Positions 1 to 9,221 of a DNA stretch of 64,000 bases are shown here, piece after piece. The translations under genes and the position numbers were made by a program. Position 1 is the stretch's first letter; each line of letters opens with the position of its first letter. The notes below the pieces were generated by a model, which worked only from the letters and a program-made list of their open reading frames with translations, searched no databases and had not been told where the DNA came from. The stretch lies in assembly GCF_001704115.1 (NCBI RefSeq), contig NZ_CP016895.1, positions 1,922,001 through 1,986,000 of the forward strand, written 5' to 3'. Source of the DNA: Acinetobacter larvae. Lineage in GTDB: Bacteria > Pseudomonadota > Gammaproteobacteria > Pseudomonadales > Moraxellaceae.

Positions 1-380
1 TCGACATTGAGCACATTGGCAATACTTTGCCGCATACTCAAATTGTGTGCGGCCAATTTAGGGCGCTCACAGGCAACGGTAATATCAGCATTATTCAGCT
101 GATAACCACGATCTAAAATCAATTGATAAACATGTTGTAATAACTTACGGCTGTCTGCGCCTTTAAATTGCGGATCAGTATCGGGAAAGTGCTGACCGAT
201 ATCGCCCAAAGCCAATGCACCCAGTAAGGCATCACTTAAGGCGTGTAATACCACATCACCATCAGAATGCGCTTTCAAACCATGGGTATGTGCGATTTTT
301 ATGCCCGCTAAAGTAATAAAATCGCCGTCAGTAAAGGCATGTACATCGATCCCCTGACCAATACGAATGGGTAACATCAT
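1..380 (-). CDS. ispF: 2-C-methyl-D-erythritol 2,4-cyclodiphosphate synthase, cut by window edge
   Basis: Reading leftward from an ATG at 380, the first residues are MMLPIRIGQGIDVHAF and later H-SDGDVVLHALSDALLGALALGDIG, the hallmark metal-binding and active-site region of IspF. The enzyme closes CDP-ME 2-phosphate into the cyclic diphosphate MEcPP in the non-mevalonate isoprenoid pathway and acts in the cytosol. About 126 codons are visible out of a usual ~160, so the C-terminus lies outside the window. No partner (ispD) is visible. The reading frame is intact over the visible part. Confidence 0.95.
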   Translation of the reverse strand, partial: MMLPIRIGQGIDVHAFTDGDFITLAGIKIAHTHGLKAHSDGDVVLHALSDALLGALALGDIGQHFPDTDPQFKGADSRKLLQHVYQLILDRGYQLNNADITVACERPKLAAHNLSMRQSIANVLNV

Positions 381-508
381 AGAATGCTCCTTTTTAAATT
401 GATTATTGCCCTATAACCTTGTAATCATACTTTCTCTTTCGCTATAGTAAGTACGCAACATTAATGAAAGTATAAGCGATCATGCTGTTAAAAACTGATT
501 ATCCGTCT

Positions 509-1135
509 ATGAAAAAGATTTTTAGCCTATTTTTTGTCGCTAGTTTAGGATTCGCAACCCATTCAACCTATGCAGCTTCATGTAAACTGGGTGATCAGAT
601 AGTACAAGATCAACCCCTTTGCATCGCAGACTTAGACTTACAGCGTAAAGCGCTCAATGAACAGTTACTCGCTGCCAGCTTGGTCAGTGATGCACCAAAT
701 CAACTTTTACGTGATAGCCAAAGCGCATGGTTGCAGCGTGTACGTCAATGTAAAAGCTTGACTTGCCGCAAGCAACAATTTGAACAGCGTGTTGATGAAC
801 TTAATTTTTATACCTCAATGAATCAAAGTATGACCCTACATTATTTTAAATTTAATCAGGGCAATCTCAGCTATCCTGCGATTCAGTTACGTATTCATCA
901 GCTCAATAAAAACCGTATCAAAATTGAGGGGTTTTCCTATCAAAATCCCAATAATCTCCCGGAACAGCAAGTGATTAATCTCACGGCGTATACCACACCT
1001 GAACAAAAACAACGTATTCGTGATAATGATTCAGGCTGCCAATACCAATTACAATTTGACAAAGCACTACTACAGATCAAATCCGAGCAAAAGAGCTGTA
1101 ATCGTTTTGTTGGCTATTATCGTCTTTATGATTAG
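509..1135 (+). CDS. secreted LprI-like hypothetical protein
   Basis: The product begins with a clear Sec signal peptide (MKKIFSLFFVASLGF...THSTYAA) followed by a mature part whose first ~90 residues carry Cys and a pattern of the kind 'SAWLQRVRQCKSLTCRKQQF', reminiscent of the LprI/DUF1311 lysozyme-inhibitor-like family. Four more conserved-looking Cys could form disulphides in the periplasm. The remaining ~100 residues are not recognised. An in-frame ATG at 482 would add nine residues before the signal peptide; 509 is preferred because it gives a compact n-region, but neither start has a strong ribosome-binding site. Stands alone, divergent from ispF. The family link is by motif resemblance only. 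Confidence 0.7.
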   Translation: MKKIFSLFFVASLGFATHSTYAASCKLGDQIVQDQPLCIADLDLQRKALNEQLLAASLVSDAPNQLLRDSQSAWLQRVRQCKSLTCRKQQFEQRVDELNFYTSMNQSMTLHYFKFNQGNLSYPAIQLRIHQLNKNRIKIEGFSYQNPNNLPEQQVINLTAYTTPEQKQRIRDNDSGCQYQLQFDKALLQIKSEQKSCNRFVGYYRLYD

Positions 1136-1157
1136 CCACTACGCTCACGGAAGCAAG

Positions 1158-1189
1158 CCCAGTCATACACTCTATTGTATATGACTGGG
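1158..1189. terminator. 10-bp hairpin downstream of the LprI-like gene
   Basis: CCCAGTCATA (1158-1167) pairs perfectly with TATGACTGGG (1180-1189) around a 12-nt loop, 22 bp after the stop at 1135. No T-run follows, so it may be a processed or factor-assisted end rather than a canonical intrinsic terminator. Confidence 0.45.
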
Positions 1190-1269
1190 ATGACTAGGCT
1201 TTGATCATCGCTTTAAAAATACACCGGACATAAAGATAAGTATTTGATTGAATGGAGCATAGGTAAAAT

Positions 1270-1653
1270 ATGACCAATGATAGTCACAACGGTTTGAGTC
1301 ACAATGGCAAACATTATGCTTGTCCCATGAGTATGGCAATGGATCTCATTGGGGGAAAATGGAAAGGGATTATTTTATATCATCTCAATCAACAGGCTTT
1401 ACGCTTTAGTCAACTTCGTCAACAAATTCCAAGTATTACAGAGACAGCGCTGAGTAGCCAATTAAAACAACTCGAACAAGATGGACTGATTAGTCGTACG
1501 GTTTATGGCGATAAACCACCGATCAAAGTAGTCTATGCACTAACAGATTTTGGAGACAGTTTTAAACCAGTATTGCAAGCGATCGTAGCGTGGTCAGAAC
1601 AACTCACAGCCTTACATCAAGCGCAGGCATCGACTAAAACCAGCTCAAGCTAA
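1270..1653 (+). CDS. HxlR-family winged-helix transcriptional regulator
   Basis: A 127-residue protein with the HxlR signature: a conserved Cys (Cys18, in YACPMSMAMDLIGGKWKG) followed by a winged helix (LRFSQLRQQIPSITETALSSQLKQLEQDGLISR and the beta-wing VYGDKPPIKVVYALT). The conserved Cys is the redox- or electrophile-sensing residue in characterised members such as HypR and QorR; whether it senses here is inference. The ATG at 1270 has a GGAG-like sequence upstream. It stands alone; the usual divergent oxidoreductase target is not adjacent, so its regulon is unknown. Confidence 0.9.
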   Translation: MTNDSHNGLSHNGKHYACPMSMAMDLIGGKWKGIILYHLNQQALRFSQLRQQIPSITETALSSQLKQLEQDGLISRTVYGDKPPIKVVYALTDFGDSFKPVLQAIVAWSEQLTALHQAQASTKTSSS

Positions 1654-1663
1654 ACTTCCCTAT

Positions 1664-1702
1664 CCATCCATCACAGTAGCACCATCCATCACAGTAGCAC
1701 CA
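1664..1702. repeat. 18-bp tandem repeat, 2.2 copies
   Basis: The unit CCATCCATCACAGTAGCA occurs at 1664-1681 and 1682-1699 and continues as CCA. Copies are identical, so the duplication is recent. It lies 11 bp after the HxlR stop codon. Confidence 0.85.
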
Positions 1703-2060
1703 TGCAACACCCGCCCGCAAAGACTCACATCTGATCAATCCATTGTTAAATAAACGTGCTTTTTTTAATCAAAACGCAATGTGATCTATATAAATCAATT
1801 ACTTACAATAGAAAATAACCCACAAAATTTGTGGATAATTCTTGGGATAAATATTTTAAATCGAAGCTTGAGCTTAAAATCTTAGCACCGATGCACAATT
1901 TTGATTGCGTACATCGGTGCCAGAGTGCTGCCAAGAATCATATTGCCAAGACAATGCTACAGTTCTATGAAAAACAATACCTTATTTAAACTATCCGCTA
2001 TCAGTTTGGCTTTTGGCTTGCGAAAGGCTAAGACTATCAATTAATCTAGTTTTGCTTTTT

Positions 2061-2076
2061 ATGCAACATCTTGCAT
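2061..2076. promoter_or_regulatory. candidate PadR operator
   Basis: ATGCAA-CATC-TTGCAT is a perfect 6-bp inverted repeat with a 4-bp spacer, about 37 bp upstream of the PadR start. PadR dimers bind such palindromes and usually autoregulate; assignment to this regulator is inference from position and symmetry. Confidence 0.4.
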
Positions 2077-2112
2077 AATTCTATATTCCATTCTATCTAG
2101 ATCGCATTGTCT

Positions 2113-2673
2113 ATGTCTTTAAGTTATACCTTACTTACCAGCCTACTTGAAAAACCAAGTAGTGGCATTGAGCTGGCGCGTCGATTTGATAAGTCAATGG
2201 GCTATTTTTGGCATGCGACACATCAACAGATCTATCGTGAACTCAATCAGATGCTAAAGCTGGGTTGGATTTCCACTTTAGAATCTGCCGATTATCAAGG
2301 GCGTAAAAAAACCTATCAAGTTGAAGCCAGTGGACGTCAAGCCCTTGCCGAATGGCTATTACAACAAAGTCAGCCTGCACAACTCCGTGAAGAGCTAATG
2401 GTCAGGTTACGTGCAGAAGCACAATTAAAGCAGCACCACATCATGCCAGAATTACAACGGCATTTGGCTTTACATCAGCAAAATTTGGCAACCTATCAAC
2501 TGATCTATCAACGTGACTTTGCACAGGCTAGTGCCACAGATCGAACCTTACTCATTCATCGTATGATCTTACAATTAGGCATCAACTTAGAGCAGACGTG
2601 GATTGATTGGCTGCAATTGTTTATTCCACAATTACAGCACATTGATCAGCCCCAAAAGTGTGACAACAATTGA
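2113..2673 (+). CDS. PadR-family transcriptional regulator
   Basis: The N-terminal ~85 residues form a PadR winged helix (SLSYTLLTSLLEKPSSGIEL..., then a wing with YQGRKKTYQVEASGRQAL), and the C-terminal half is a Glu/Gln-rich helical region typical of the Vir/AphA C-terminal dimerisation domain. Total ~186 residues is normal for the long PadR subfamily. An in-frame TTG at 2107 could extend it by two residues; neither start has an obvious ribosome-binding site. The stop is 10 bp before the hydrolase start at 2684, so the two are almost certainly cotranscribed and the hydrolase is a likely target. A palindrome upstream (2061-2076) may mediate autoregulation. Confidence 0.88.
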   Translation: MSLSYTLLTSLLEKPSSGIELARRFDKSMGYFWHATHQQIYRELNQMLKLGWISTLESADYQGRKKTYQVEASGRQALAEWLLQQSQPAQLREELMVRLRAEAQLKQHHIMPELQRHLALHQQNLATYQLIYQRDFAQASATDRTLLIHRMILQLGINLEQTWIDWLQLFIPQLQHIDQPQKCDNN

Positions 2674-2683
2674 GCATATCTAT

Positions 2684-3601
2684 ATGACAACGTATATTAT
2701 GGCAGATGGTGAAAGTTTATTTGTCAGAGAGTTAGGGCAAGGACGTCCCGTCTTGATTCTGTCTGGTTTAGGCATGAAAAGCTATCATTGGCTGCCGTAT
2801 ATTCTGCCTTATCATCGCCAATTTCGTTTTATTATTCCGGAGTGGCGTGGCTTCGGGCGATCACAAACTTGCCAAATTCCTGGCGATTTAGATGCGATCA
2901 GTAGCCATTGGCGCGACGTCACTAGCCTATTAGCCCAATTACCAACACAAGATTATACAGTCATGGCCTATTCAATGGGCGCAACCGTAGCCATGCATGG
3001 CATGCACTATGCCAATTTCGGTCAGCAAATCAATGCTTATTTACATATCGACCAAAGCCCCAAGATTGTCACAGATCAGCACTGGTCTTATGGTCTATTT
3101 GCACAGCAACACACGCTGTTTAAACAACGTTTAGCCGCTTTGGCGGACTGTTTAACTCGCGCAACCTTGCACGCCAAAACCCTAATGCAATTGCAACACC
3201 CCATCAAAGCACAGCTATTACAACGCTGGTTCGAGTTGGTACAATGGCAAGGCAATAATCGTATCGCACCTTTTTTATTTAAGCTGGCTCAAAAACGCGA
3301 TCAATTACAACAGTATTTACTGCCCTTACAGCGTTTGGATTATATGGCTTGGTATGTCAACACCTATTTAGAGCATAACGAAGATTATCGAGAAGCACTC
3401 TGTCAGCTTGATTGCCCGACTACATTTTTTATTGGGCAACAGTCCAATTTGTATCCCTACCAAGGGCAACTGAATATTGCCCAGCAATTGCAACAGGCAC
3501 AAAGCATCATCTTTGAGAAATCAGGACATACGCCGTTGTTATCGGAACCACTAAAATTTGCTTTGGAGCTGCGTAAATTTTTGCAGACGCCTGCTGGTTA
3601 A
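2684..3601 (+). CDS. alpha/beta-fold hydrolase
   Basis: The product (305 residues) has an alpha/beta hydrolase layout: strand plus oxyanion loop (RPVLILSGLGMKSYHW), the EWRGFGRS turn, a nucleophile elbow AYSMGA, and a C-terminal catalytic His in EKSGHTPLL. The elbow is A-x-S-x-G rather than G-x-S-x-G, and the acid residue is not obvious (FFIGQQSNLYPY where G-x-x-D is common), so the acid may come from elsewhere. Start ATG 2684 is chosen because the protein N-terminus MTTYIMADGESLFVRE fits the family; an upstream start at 2603 would overlap the PadR gene by 70 bp. Substrate unknown. Probably an operon with the PadR gene. Confidence 0.85.
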   Translation: MTTYIMADGESLFVRELGQGRPVLILSGLGMKSYHWLPYILPYHRQFRFIIPEWRGFGRSQTCQIPGDLDAISSHWRDVTSLLAQLPTQDYTVMAYSMGATVAMHGMHYANFGQQINAYLHIDQSPKIVTDQHWSYGLFAQQHTLFKQRLAALADCLTRATLHAKTLMQLQHPIKAQLLQRWFELVQWQGNNRIAPFLFKLAQKRDQLQQYLLPLQRLDYMAWYVNTYLEHNEDYREALCQLDCPTTFFIGQQSNLYPYQGQLNIAQQLQQAQSIIFEKSGHTPLLSEPLKFALELRKFLQTPAG

Positions 3602-3658
3602 AGCAATAGCATTGGTGTTAGGATGATTTCATCCTCAACTTTTGTGGTTAATTTCAAT

Positions 3659-4096
3659 ATGAATATCCTGCATTCTTTTGCACTGATTGCCGGTGCCGTG
3701 TTATTGAGTGCTTGTCAAAGCCAAGCTAACCGCCCCACTCAATCACCTTTAATCGGTAAAGCCAACCCCGCCAGTGAATATTGTATTGCTCAACAAGGTC
3801 GTTTAGAGATTGTGCAAAAAACAGAAGGTGCAATCGGCTTATGTCACTTGACTGATGGTCAGGTCATCGAAGAATGGCAATTGTTTCGTAGCGCGCACAC
3901 TTGCCAAGCTGAAGCAGCACAGCTGTTAATTGGACAAAATAATCTCTCTGATGCAGAAATTCAACAACGAACTCACGCGCAACAGGTGCGACGCACTACT
4001 CCTGATGGTGCAGTGACCAGCGACTATAGCGCGCAACGTGTTACCGTTACTGTTGATCCCAAAACACAAAAAATTGTACATGCCAATTGTGGTTAG
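3659..4096 (+). CDS. DUF333-domain lipoprotein
   Basis: The N-terminus has a lipoprotein signal peptide with lipobox LLSAC (lipidated Cys at residue 19), then a DUF333 module (ASEYCIAQQGRLEIV...GLCHLTDGQVIEEWQLFRS), a family often annotated 'putative hemolysin' without experimental basis. The rest is polar with a second pair of Cys. An ATG at 3623 would add 12 residues ahead of the signal peptide and is less likely. The cellular role is unknown; it is expected to be anchored in the inner leaflet of the outer membrane. Follows the hydrolase by 57 bp, so cotranscription is possible. Confidence 0.75.
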   Translation: MNILHSFALIAGAVLLSACQSQANRPTQSPLIGKANPASEYCIAQQGRLEIVQKTEGAIGLCHLTDGQVIEEWQLFRSAHTCQAEAAQLLIGQNNLSDAEIQQRTHAQQVRRTTPDGAVTSDYSAQRVTVTVDPKTQKIVHANCG

Positions 4097-4235
4097 TTTG
4101 TCTATAGACCAACGTAAATACAGCCATACGGTTTTGCTGGATACAGCGCGAGCAAAACTCAGCAGATCAGGAAAGTTTTCAAGAAGCTTCGCGCTTTGAT
4201 TTAATCTGCCAGTCTAAACCGATCCCAGCCCTCAA

Positions 4236-5063
4236 CTAAACGCGCTTTTGTGCCAGACTAATGCGGTCATTACCACCATAATCTTGCCGACTATCAATCT
4301 GCTGATAACCGCATTGTGCAAATAGCGCACGTACCGCGGCAGCTTGGTCATAACCATGTTCAACAATCAACCAAGCATCTTTGGCTAACCAATGCCAGCC
4401 TTCAACAATAATCTGCTCTAGATCCGCCATACCGGCTTTACCTGCGACCAAAGCATGCTGTGGCTCTGCCTGCAAAGCTTGGACATGTGGATCCGCCGGG
4501 TCAATATAAGGTGGATTGGAAACAATCAAATCAAAGCGTGCATCAGCGACACCAGACAATGCCTGATACCATGCACCACAGACAAACTCAACGTTTTTTA
4601 GCGCATGTTGCGCAGCATTGTGCTGAGCAACAGCTAAGGTTGCTGGATATAAATCACTGGCTGTCAGTTGCCAAGCAGGTCGCTCGCTGGCTAGCGCCAA
4701 AGCAATGGCACCACTGCCTGTACCCAAATCCAATACCCGTGCCTGTGCTGCTAAGTCCAGCATTAAGGCACTTTCAACCAATACTTCAGTATCTGGTCTC
4801 GGCACTAAAGTATCTGCAGTGACCTTTAAATCTAAAGTCCAAAATGGCTGAGAACCCGTGACATATGCCAGAGGCTCGCCCGCTTCAATCCGTGCCAGCG
4901 CTTGCAGATAATGTTGCTGTTGATCTGCCGTGAGGCTTTGTGTGGCATAAAGTCGCAACTGTAGATGCGGCATATCCAAAATATGGGCCAATAACCAAGC
5001 ATTTTCTTGACGCTCATAACTGTCAGCATCGCCACGTAGCGCCAAGGCTTCAGCAATATTCAT
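4236..5063 (-). CDS. prmC: peptide chain release factor N(5)-glutamine methyltransferase
   Basis: A class I SAM methyltransferase of 275 residues: N-terminal helical bundle, SAM-binding motif VLDLGTGSGAIALALA, and catalytic SNPPYIDP (NPPY), the motif that positions the glutamine amide. PrmC methylates the Gln of the GGQ motif of release factors 1 and 2 in the cytosol. Its start codon overlaps the prfA stop codon by one base (TAATG), so it is translationally coupled to its own substrate's gene, the common proteobacterial arrangement. Confidence 0.96.
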   Translation of the reverse strand: MNIAEALALRGDADSYERQENAWLLAHILDMPHLQLRLYATQSLTADQQQHYLQALARIEAGEPLAYVTGSQPFWTLDLKVTADTLVPRPDTEVLVESALMLDLAAQARVLDLGTGSGAIALALASERPAWQLTASDLYPATLAVAQHNAAQHALKNVEFVCGAWYQALSGVADARFDLIVSNPPYIDPADPHVQALQAEPQHALVAGKAGMADLEQIIVEGWHWLAKDAWLIVEHGYDQAAAVRALFAQCGYQQIDSRQDYGGNDRISLAQKRV

Positions 5064-6151
5064 TAGCCACCATTCTGTTGTGCCAATGATGCCAACTGAT
5101 CGGCCTGATACTCACGATGCAAGCTATCTAACAACTCGGTTAAATCACCTTCCATCACCGACTCTAGTTTATACAAGGTCAAGTTAATACGATGATCGGT
5201 CATACGCCCTTGCGGATAGTTATAAGTTCGAATACGTTCTGAACGGTCACCACTCCCCACCAAATCACGGCGCATTTCTGAAGTTGCACTTTCTTGGGCA
5301 GCACGTTTGGCATTTTCTAAACGAGAAGCCAATAAAGCCATGGCTTTGGCTTTGTTTTTATGCTGCGAGCGTTCATCCTGACATTCCACCACCGTGCCCG
5401 TAGGTAAGTGGGTAATACGCACCGCAGAATCGGTCTTGTTAATATGCTGACCACCAGCACCAGAGGCGCGGTAAGTATCGATGCGTAAATCGGCTGGGTT
5501 AATCTCGACGCTGGTGTCGACATCAATCTCTGGTAAAATCGCAACAGTACATGCTGAGGTATGTACGCGACCTTGCGATTCGGTTGCAGGCACACGTTGT
5601 ACACGATGTGCACCACTTTCAAATTTTAAGCGCCCGTATACCCCCTCGCCATTGATTAAACAAATAACTTCTTTATAACCGCCATGCTCACCTTCATTTT
5701 CAGAAAGCACTTCTATACGCCAACCTTGTGTTTCAGCATATTTGCTATACATACGGAATAAGTCACCAGAGAAAATAGCAGCTTCGTCGCCCCCTGTCCC
5801 TGCACGAATCTCCAAATAGGCAGAGTTGGCATCATTGGGATCTTTCGGAATCATCAGGATATTCAATTCAGCTTCTAATGTCGCAATCAGCGCTTTATTG
5901 TCCTTGATTTCTTCTTGTGCCATATCTTTAAAGTCTGGATCAGACAACATCGCTTCAGCAGTTTCGATATCTGCTTCGGCTTGTTTATATTTATTCCACA
6001 CTTCTGTAATTTCCGTTAAATCATTATGTTCACGGGATAAATTACGGAAGCGTTTATTATCAGAAATCACTTCTACATCGGCAAGCAATGCAGTCAGTTC
6101 CTCATGGCGATCACACAATTGGTCTAATCGTAAGCGTAACGATTCTTTCAT
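5063..6151 (-). CDS. prfA: peptide chain release factor 1
   Basis: A 362-residue class I release factor. The stop-codon-reading PAT tripeptide lies in [15 protein letters not shown] and the peptidyl-hydrolysis GGQ motif in [16 protein letters not shown], both intact. The PxT type identifies RF1 (UAA/UAG) rather than RF2. Length is normal. The first gene of a prfA-prmC operon; the 380-bp gap upstream contains its promoter, shared divergently with the glycine-zipper gene. Confidence 0.97.
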   Translation of the reverse strand: MKESLRLRLDQLCDRHEELTALLADVEVISDNKRFRNLSREHNDLTEITEVWNKYKQAEADIETAEAMLSDPDFKDMAQEEIKDNKALIATLEAELNILMIPKDPNDANSAYLEIRAGTGGDEAAIFSGDLFRMYSKYAETQGWRIEVLSENEGEHGGYKEVICLINGEGVYGRLKFESGAHRVQRVPATESQGRVHTSACTVAILPEIDVDTSVEINPADLRIDTYRASGAGGQHINKTDSAVRITHLPTGTVVECQDERSQHKNKAKAMALLASRLENAKRAAQESATSEMRRDLVGSGDRSERIRTYNYPQGRMTDHRINLTLYKLESVMEGDLTELLDSLHREYQADQLASLAQQNGG

Positions 6152-6533
6152 TAATATAAGGTCTCAAAACTGAATAATCACCGTCAACTGCGCTAGCGCT
6201 GCAAGCGGCGATAGAATGCATAAAATTGTGCTTAGTGTAACGATTCTAGCGCTTAAATCCTATATCTACAGGTACAAGTTTTCCGCATGATCACCGCTAT
6301 TTGCTAAAAAATAGCTTTAGCTCAACACGCAGCTCCAACATGGCAAGCGCGTATGGCTGCCGATTCTGAAATATTATGTAGCAATTATGGGGAACAATTA
6401 AAACAAGCCATACATTGCGCTACTAAAGCGCATGTTTATAGAGATATGCCTCCATATTATTCCAGCCAGTATTTGTTAAATTGTCGGTCATGGGCAAGTG
6501 AGCCAACAATCAAAACAATGGAGTGCATCATTC
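6152..6533. other. divergent promoter region between prfA and the glycine-zipper gene
   Basis: A 380-bp non-coding stretch containing, presumably, the promoters for both flanking genes. Nothing with gene-like coding character was seen. Small inverted repeats around 6190-6215 (GCGCTAGCGCTGC) are present but have no clear role. Confidence 0.4.
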
Positions 6534-6989
6534 ATGCAAGTTAAAACGATTTTACTCTCTAGCACGATTTTTTTGGGTGCATTATTTAGTAGCCATAGTT
6601 TTGCAGACAATAGTGCACGTGTTGCAGCCACTTCTGCACTGGGTAGTGTGGTGGGTACAGCACTTGGTAAAGAAATGGGCGGCAATACTGGTGCATTAAT
6701 TGGTTCAGCTGTCGGTGGGGCTGGCGGTGCGGCAGTCGCCAGTAAACGTCAAGATCGCAGTTCAGCCGCAATCGGTGGTGGCTTAGGTGGTGCAGGCGGT
6801 TATGCGGCAGGTAAACAAGTCGGCGGCACGACGGGAGGATACATCGGTTCAGCATTGGGCGCTGCTGGTGGTTCAGCGCTCGGCAACAAAATTTCTCAAG
6901 ATAATCGCTATGAAAATTCACGCAATAATGGCTACCGTAAAGGACATTATCGCGGTCATAAATATAATGCACGCGGATATCGTCGTTAA
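6534..6989 (+). CDS. glycine-zipper outer-membrane/envelope protein
   Basis: A 151-residue secreted protein: signal peptide MQVKTILLSSTIFLGALFSSHSFA, then three or four glycine-zipper segments (GSVVGTALGKEMGGNTGALI, GLGGAGGYAAGKQVGGTTGG, GSALGAAGGSALGNK) separated by a short basic stretch, and a basic Tyr/Arg/His-rich tail (YRKGHYRGHKYNARGYRR). Glycine zippers mediate close helix packing in membranes. The ATG at 6534 is preferred because a GGAG at 6520 precedes it and it begins the signal peptide; a GTG at 6498 is in frame. The function is not known. Confidence 0.75.
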   Translation: MQVKTILLSSTIFLGALFSSHSFADNSARVAATSALGSVVGTALGKEMGGNTGALIGSAVGGAGGAAVASKRQDRSSAAIGGGLGGAGGYAAGKQVGGTTGGYIGSALGAAGGSALGNKISQDNRYENSRNNGYRKGHYRGHKYNARGYRR

Positions 6990-7033
6990 AACAGCATCAT
7001 GCCATCCTTTTAAGTTTTGTAGTACCCAGCATT

Positions 7034-7060
7034 GTCTCACCCTCGCGGTGGGGCTTTTTT
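7034..7060 (+). terminator. rho-independent terminator of the glycine-zipper gene
   Basis: CTCACC pairs with GGTGGG (one G-U) around CTCGC, followed by GCTTTTTT, about 45 bp after the stop codon. Confidence 0.75.
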
Positions 7061-7095
7061 ATATGCGTCATTTGATGCCTGGTTTTTCTATGCTG

Positions 7096-7159
7096 GCTTG
7101 GTTTAACATAAGCTTGGTTAAGCCACAGCTTGGTTAAACCTCAACTGGGTTAAATACAG
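7096..7159. repeat. 16-bp tandem repeat, four degenerate copies
   Basis: Units GCTTGGTTTAACATAA (7096), GCTTGGTTAAGCCACA (7112), GCTTGGTTAAACCTCA (7128) and ACTGGGTTAAATACAG (7144) share a core of the form TGGTTAA. They lie between the terminator and the next gene's promoter. Confidence 0.8.
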
Positions 7160-7280
7160 TCTATGCGAGGCACGGTATTGTCATTAAAAAGTGCATCATA
7201 GGCAATATATCGAAAATAAACGATATACAAAGTACTGATCTCGGCGTATGCTCAATCCATGGTTTGATCAAGGAGTTGCC

Positions 7281-8294
7281 ATGCATCCCACCCCGCCACA
7301 ACGATCTGATGTTGCATTTTCGATCTTAGAGTTAGCACCCGTACGTGAGGGTCAAAGCATCCATGATGCACTCACCCAAAGTTTAGAGCTGGCACAACAT
7401 GCTGAAAAGCTTGGTTATCAACGGCTTTGGCTTGCTGAACATCACAATATGGACGGCATTGCCAGCTCGGCTACCGCAGTATTATTGACCTATCTATTAG
7501 CCAATACCCAGCATATTCGTTTAGGCTCAGGCGGAATTATGCTGCCAAATCATGCGCCTCTGGTGGTTGCAGAACAATTCGGTACGCTACAAGCGCTATA
7601 TCCCGGTCGTATCGAATTAGGTTTGGGACGGGCACCCGGCACAGACTCTGTGACCATGCAAGCCCTCCGACGCGGGCGGCGTGAAACTGAGCAGCAGTTT
7701 CCACAAGATGTTAGAGAAATATTAAGCTATTTTGATCAGCCCACAGCAGGACAAGCCATTGTTGCCACGCCAGGGCAAAATAGTCACGTACCTGTTTGGC
7801 TATTGGGTTCTAGTTTATTTAGTGCACAACTGGCTGCTGAATTGGGACTACCCTATTCTTTTGCATCACATTTTGCTCCCCGCATGCTGGCTGCAGCAAT
7901 CGCGTTATATCGAGAAAATTTCAAGCCATCTTCTTATTTAGCTGCACCTTATGTTTCAATGGGTGTGCCTTGTATTGTGGCAGAGAGTGATGCTGAAGCC
8001 CATTATCTAGCCACCACTGCTTACCAACGTATCTTGAGTATGATCCGCGGGCAAAGCATGAAACTCAAAGCACCGGTTGAGTCTATGCAGGGTTTATGCA
8101 ATGCAGCAGAAAAAATGACCATTGATAATTTTTATGCTGTAGCGCAGATTGGGTCTGCTGCAACGGTCAAAGCTGGCTTAGCGCAATTACAAGAGACTTA
8201 TCAAGTCGATGAGTTTATTTTCACCTGTGATGTCTATGATCCGGCGAAACGCCTTAGCAGCTTTGAGCGTCTAATGCAGCTCAAAACCAGCTAA
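7281..8294 (+). CDS. LLM-class flavin-dependent oxidoreductase
   Basis: A luciferase-like monooxygenase of ~337 residues with the usual TIM-barrel landmarks: [55 protein letters not shown] and [10 protein letters not shown]. These match the single-component MsnO8/YvbT-like group. The enzyme likely uses FMNH2 supplied by a reductase; substrate unknown. The ATG at 7281 is chosen over 7248 because a strong AAGGAG Shine-Dalgarno lies just upstream. Monocistronic. Confidence 0.9.
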   Translation: MHPTPPQRSDVAFSILELAPVREGQSIHDALTQSLELAQHAEKLGYQRLWLAEHHNMDGIASSATAVLLTYLLANTQHIRLGSGGIMLPNHAPLVVAEQFGTLQALYPGRIELGLGRAPGTDSVTMQALRRGRRETEQQFPQDVREILSYFDQPTAGQAIVATPGQNSHVPVWLLGSSLFSAQLAAELGLPYSFASHFAPRMLAAAIALYRENFKPSSYLAAPYVSMGVPCIVAESDAEAHYLATTAYQRILSMIRGQSMKLKAPVESMQGLCNAAEKMTIDNFYAVAQIGSAATVKAGLAQLQETYQVDEFIFTCDVYDPAKRLSSFERLMQLKTS

Positions 8295-8465
8295 TATTCG
8301 TCATGTTAATCCTAGGATGTTAATTCAGTATATTAATCAAGTTACACGCTTTTAAGTTAAGTCATCAGTCGTGTTGATTTTTAAACTTTTTAAATGATGA
8401 ACATCAAGATAAACATAAAAAAGTTAAGGTCAGTTACGGAGCAGCACTGACCTTAACATGGAAAA

Positions 8466-9086
8466 CTATTGTACGTTAAAGCTTAAAGTCGCTACTAAGT
8501 ACTTGGTTTTATATGGCTTAGCTTGGAATTGTCCAGCTTCTTCTACAGGTTTGCCTGCTTCAAGCACATACTGACCTTTCCAAGGTGTATTGATGGTGAA
8601 CTGCCCTTGTTCATTGGTATAGAATTTTTGTGTCCAACGGTTGTCTGCTACAACTTCAACCTCTTGTTTTGCTAAAGGTTTACCTTGGAAATACACGGTA
8701 AATTGATTGCCATTCGCTTGCGTTGGTACGATTTCAAATTCTGCAACAGGTTGTGTAGAACTACGACCTGTTTTGGCACGGAATTGTGCTAGCATTTCGC
8801 CATGCAATAGATCTTGTTGTACACGCACATCACCTGTGCCTTTAACTTTGTATTCTATAAATTTTTCTTGTACTTGAGGTTTGTAGGTGTTTTTATCTTG
8901 GGTTGCTACGGCAGCATTAAATGATTTTAAAGGACCTTGCTGTGTTTCACTGAGGCTTTCAGCATATTCACCAAAGTACGCACGTACAGTTTGCGCATCA
9001 GGCTGTTCTAACCATAACATATGAGCGTGTGAATTGAATGCGCACAACATCAATGTTGCAAAACCAGCAGTTTGAATAACTTTCAT
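8466..9086 (-). CDS. DUF4198 periplasmic protein
   Basis: The product (206 residues) starts with a signal peptide (MKVIQTAGFATLMLCAFNSHA) followed by HMLWLEQPDAQTVRAYFGEY, the classic start of DUF4198 proteins, and ends with a beta-sandwich-like region (FYTNEQGQFTINTPWKGQYVLEA). The family is often found near metal or TonB transport genes. The start at 9086 has an AGGAT ribosome-binding site and is chosen over one 105 bp upstream. A Fur-box-like sequence about 140 bp upstream suggests iron control. The biochemical role is not established. Confidence 0.85.
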   Translation of the reverse strand: MKVIQTAGFATLMLCAFNSHAHMLWLEQPDAQTVRAYFGEYAESLSETQQGPLKSFNAAVATQDKNTYKPQVQEKFIEYKVKGTGDVRVQQDLLHGEMLAQFRAKTGRSSTQPVAEFEIVPTQANGNQFTVYFQGKPLAKQEVEVVADNRWTQKFYTNEQGQFTINTPWKGQYVLEAGKPVEEAGQFQAKPYKTKYLVATLSFNVQ

Positions 9087-9221
9087 ATATTTATCCTGTA
9101 AAGAAAAATGGTGATGCAGATTTTGATCGGCAAAACCAAGATCATAGCGCCTAAGCAGCACTGCGCGTATTTGAGTACGCAAAATTGCCAAAATTTAACT
9201 TTAGATAACATAGCTTAAATA

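Larger units (their letters stand above)
1654..2112. other. intergenic region between the HxlR and PadR genes
   Basis: A 460-bp stretch with no credible ORF. It holds a 2.2-copy, 18-bp tandem repeat (1664-1702), a perfect 9-bp hairpin (GCACCGATG at 1885-1893, CATCGGTGC at 1912-1920) with no T-run, and a palindrome at 2061-2076 that may be the PadR operator. Otherwise AT-rich and unremarkable. Confidence 0.6.

Noticed and set aside
4460..6173. Several ORFs antisense to prmC and prfA
   Set aside because: They are frame shadows of well-supported genes without motifs.
6353..6544. A 63-codon ORF upstream of the glycine-zipper gene
   Set aside because: No start signal, no motif, and it overlaps the better start at 6534.
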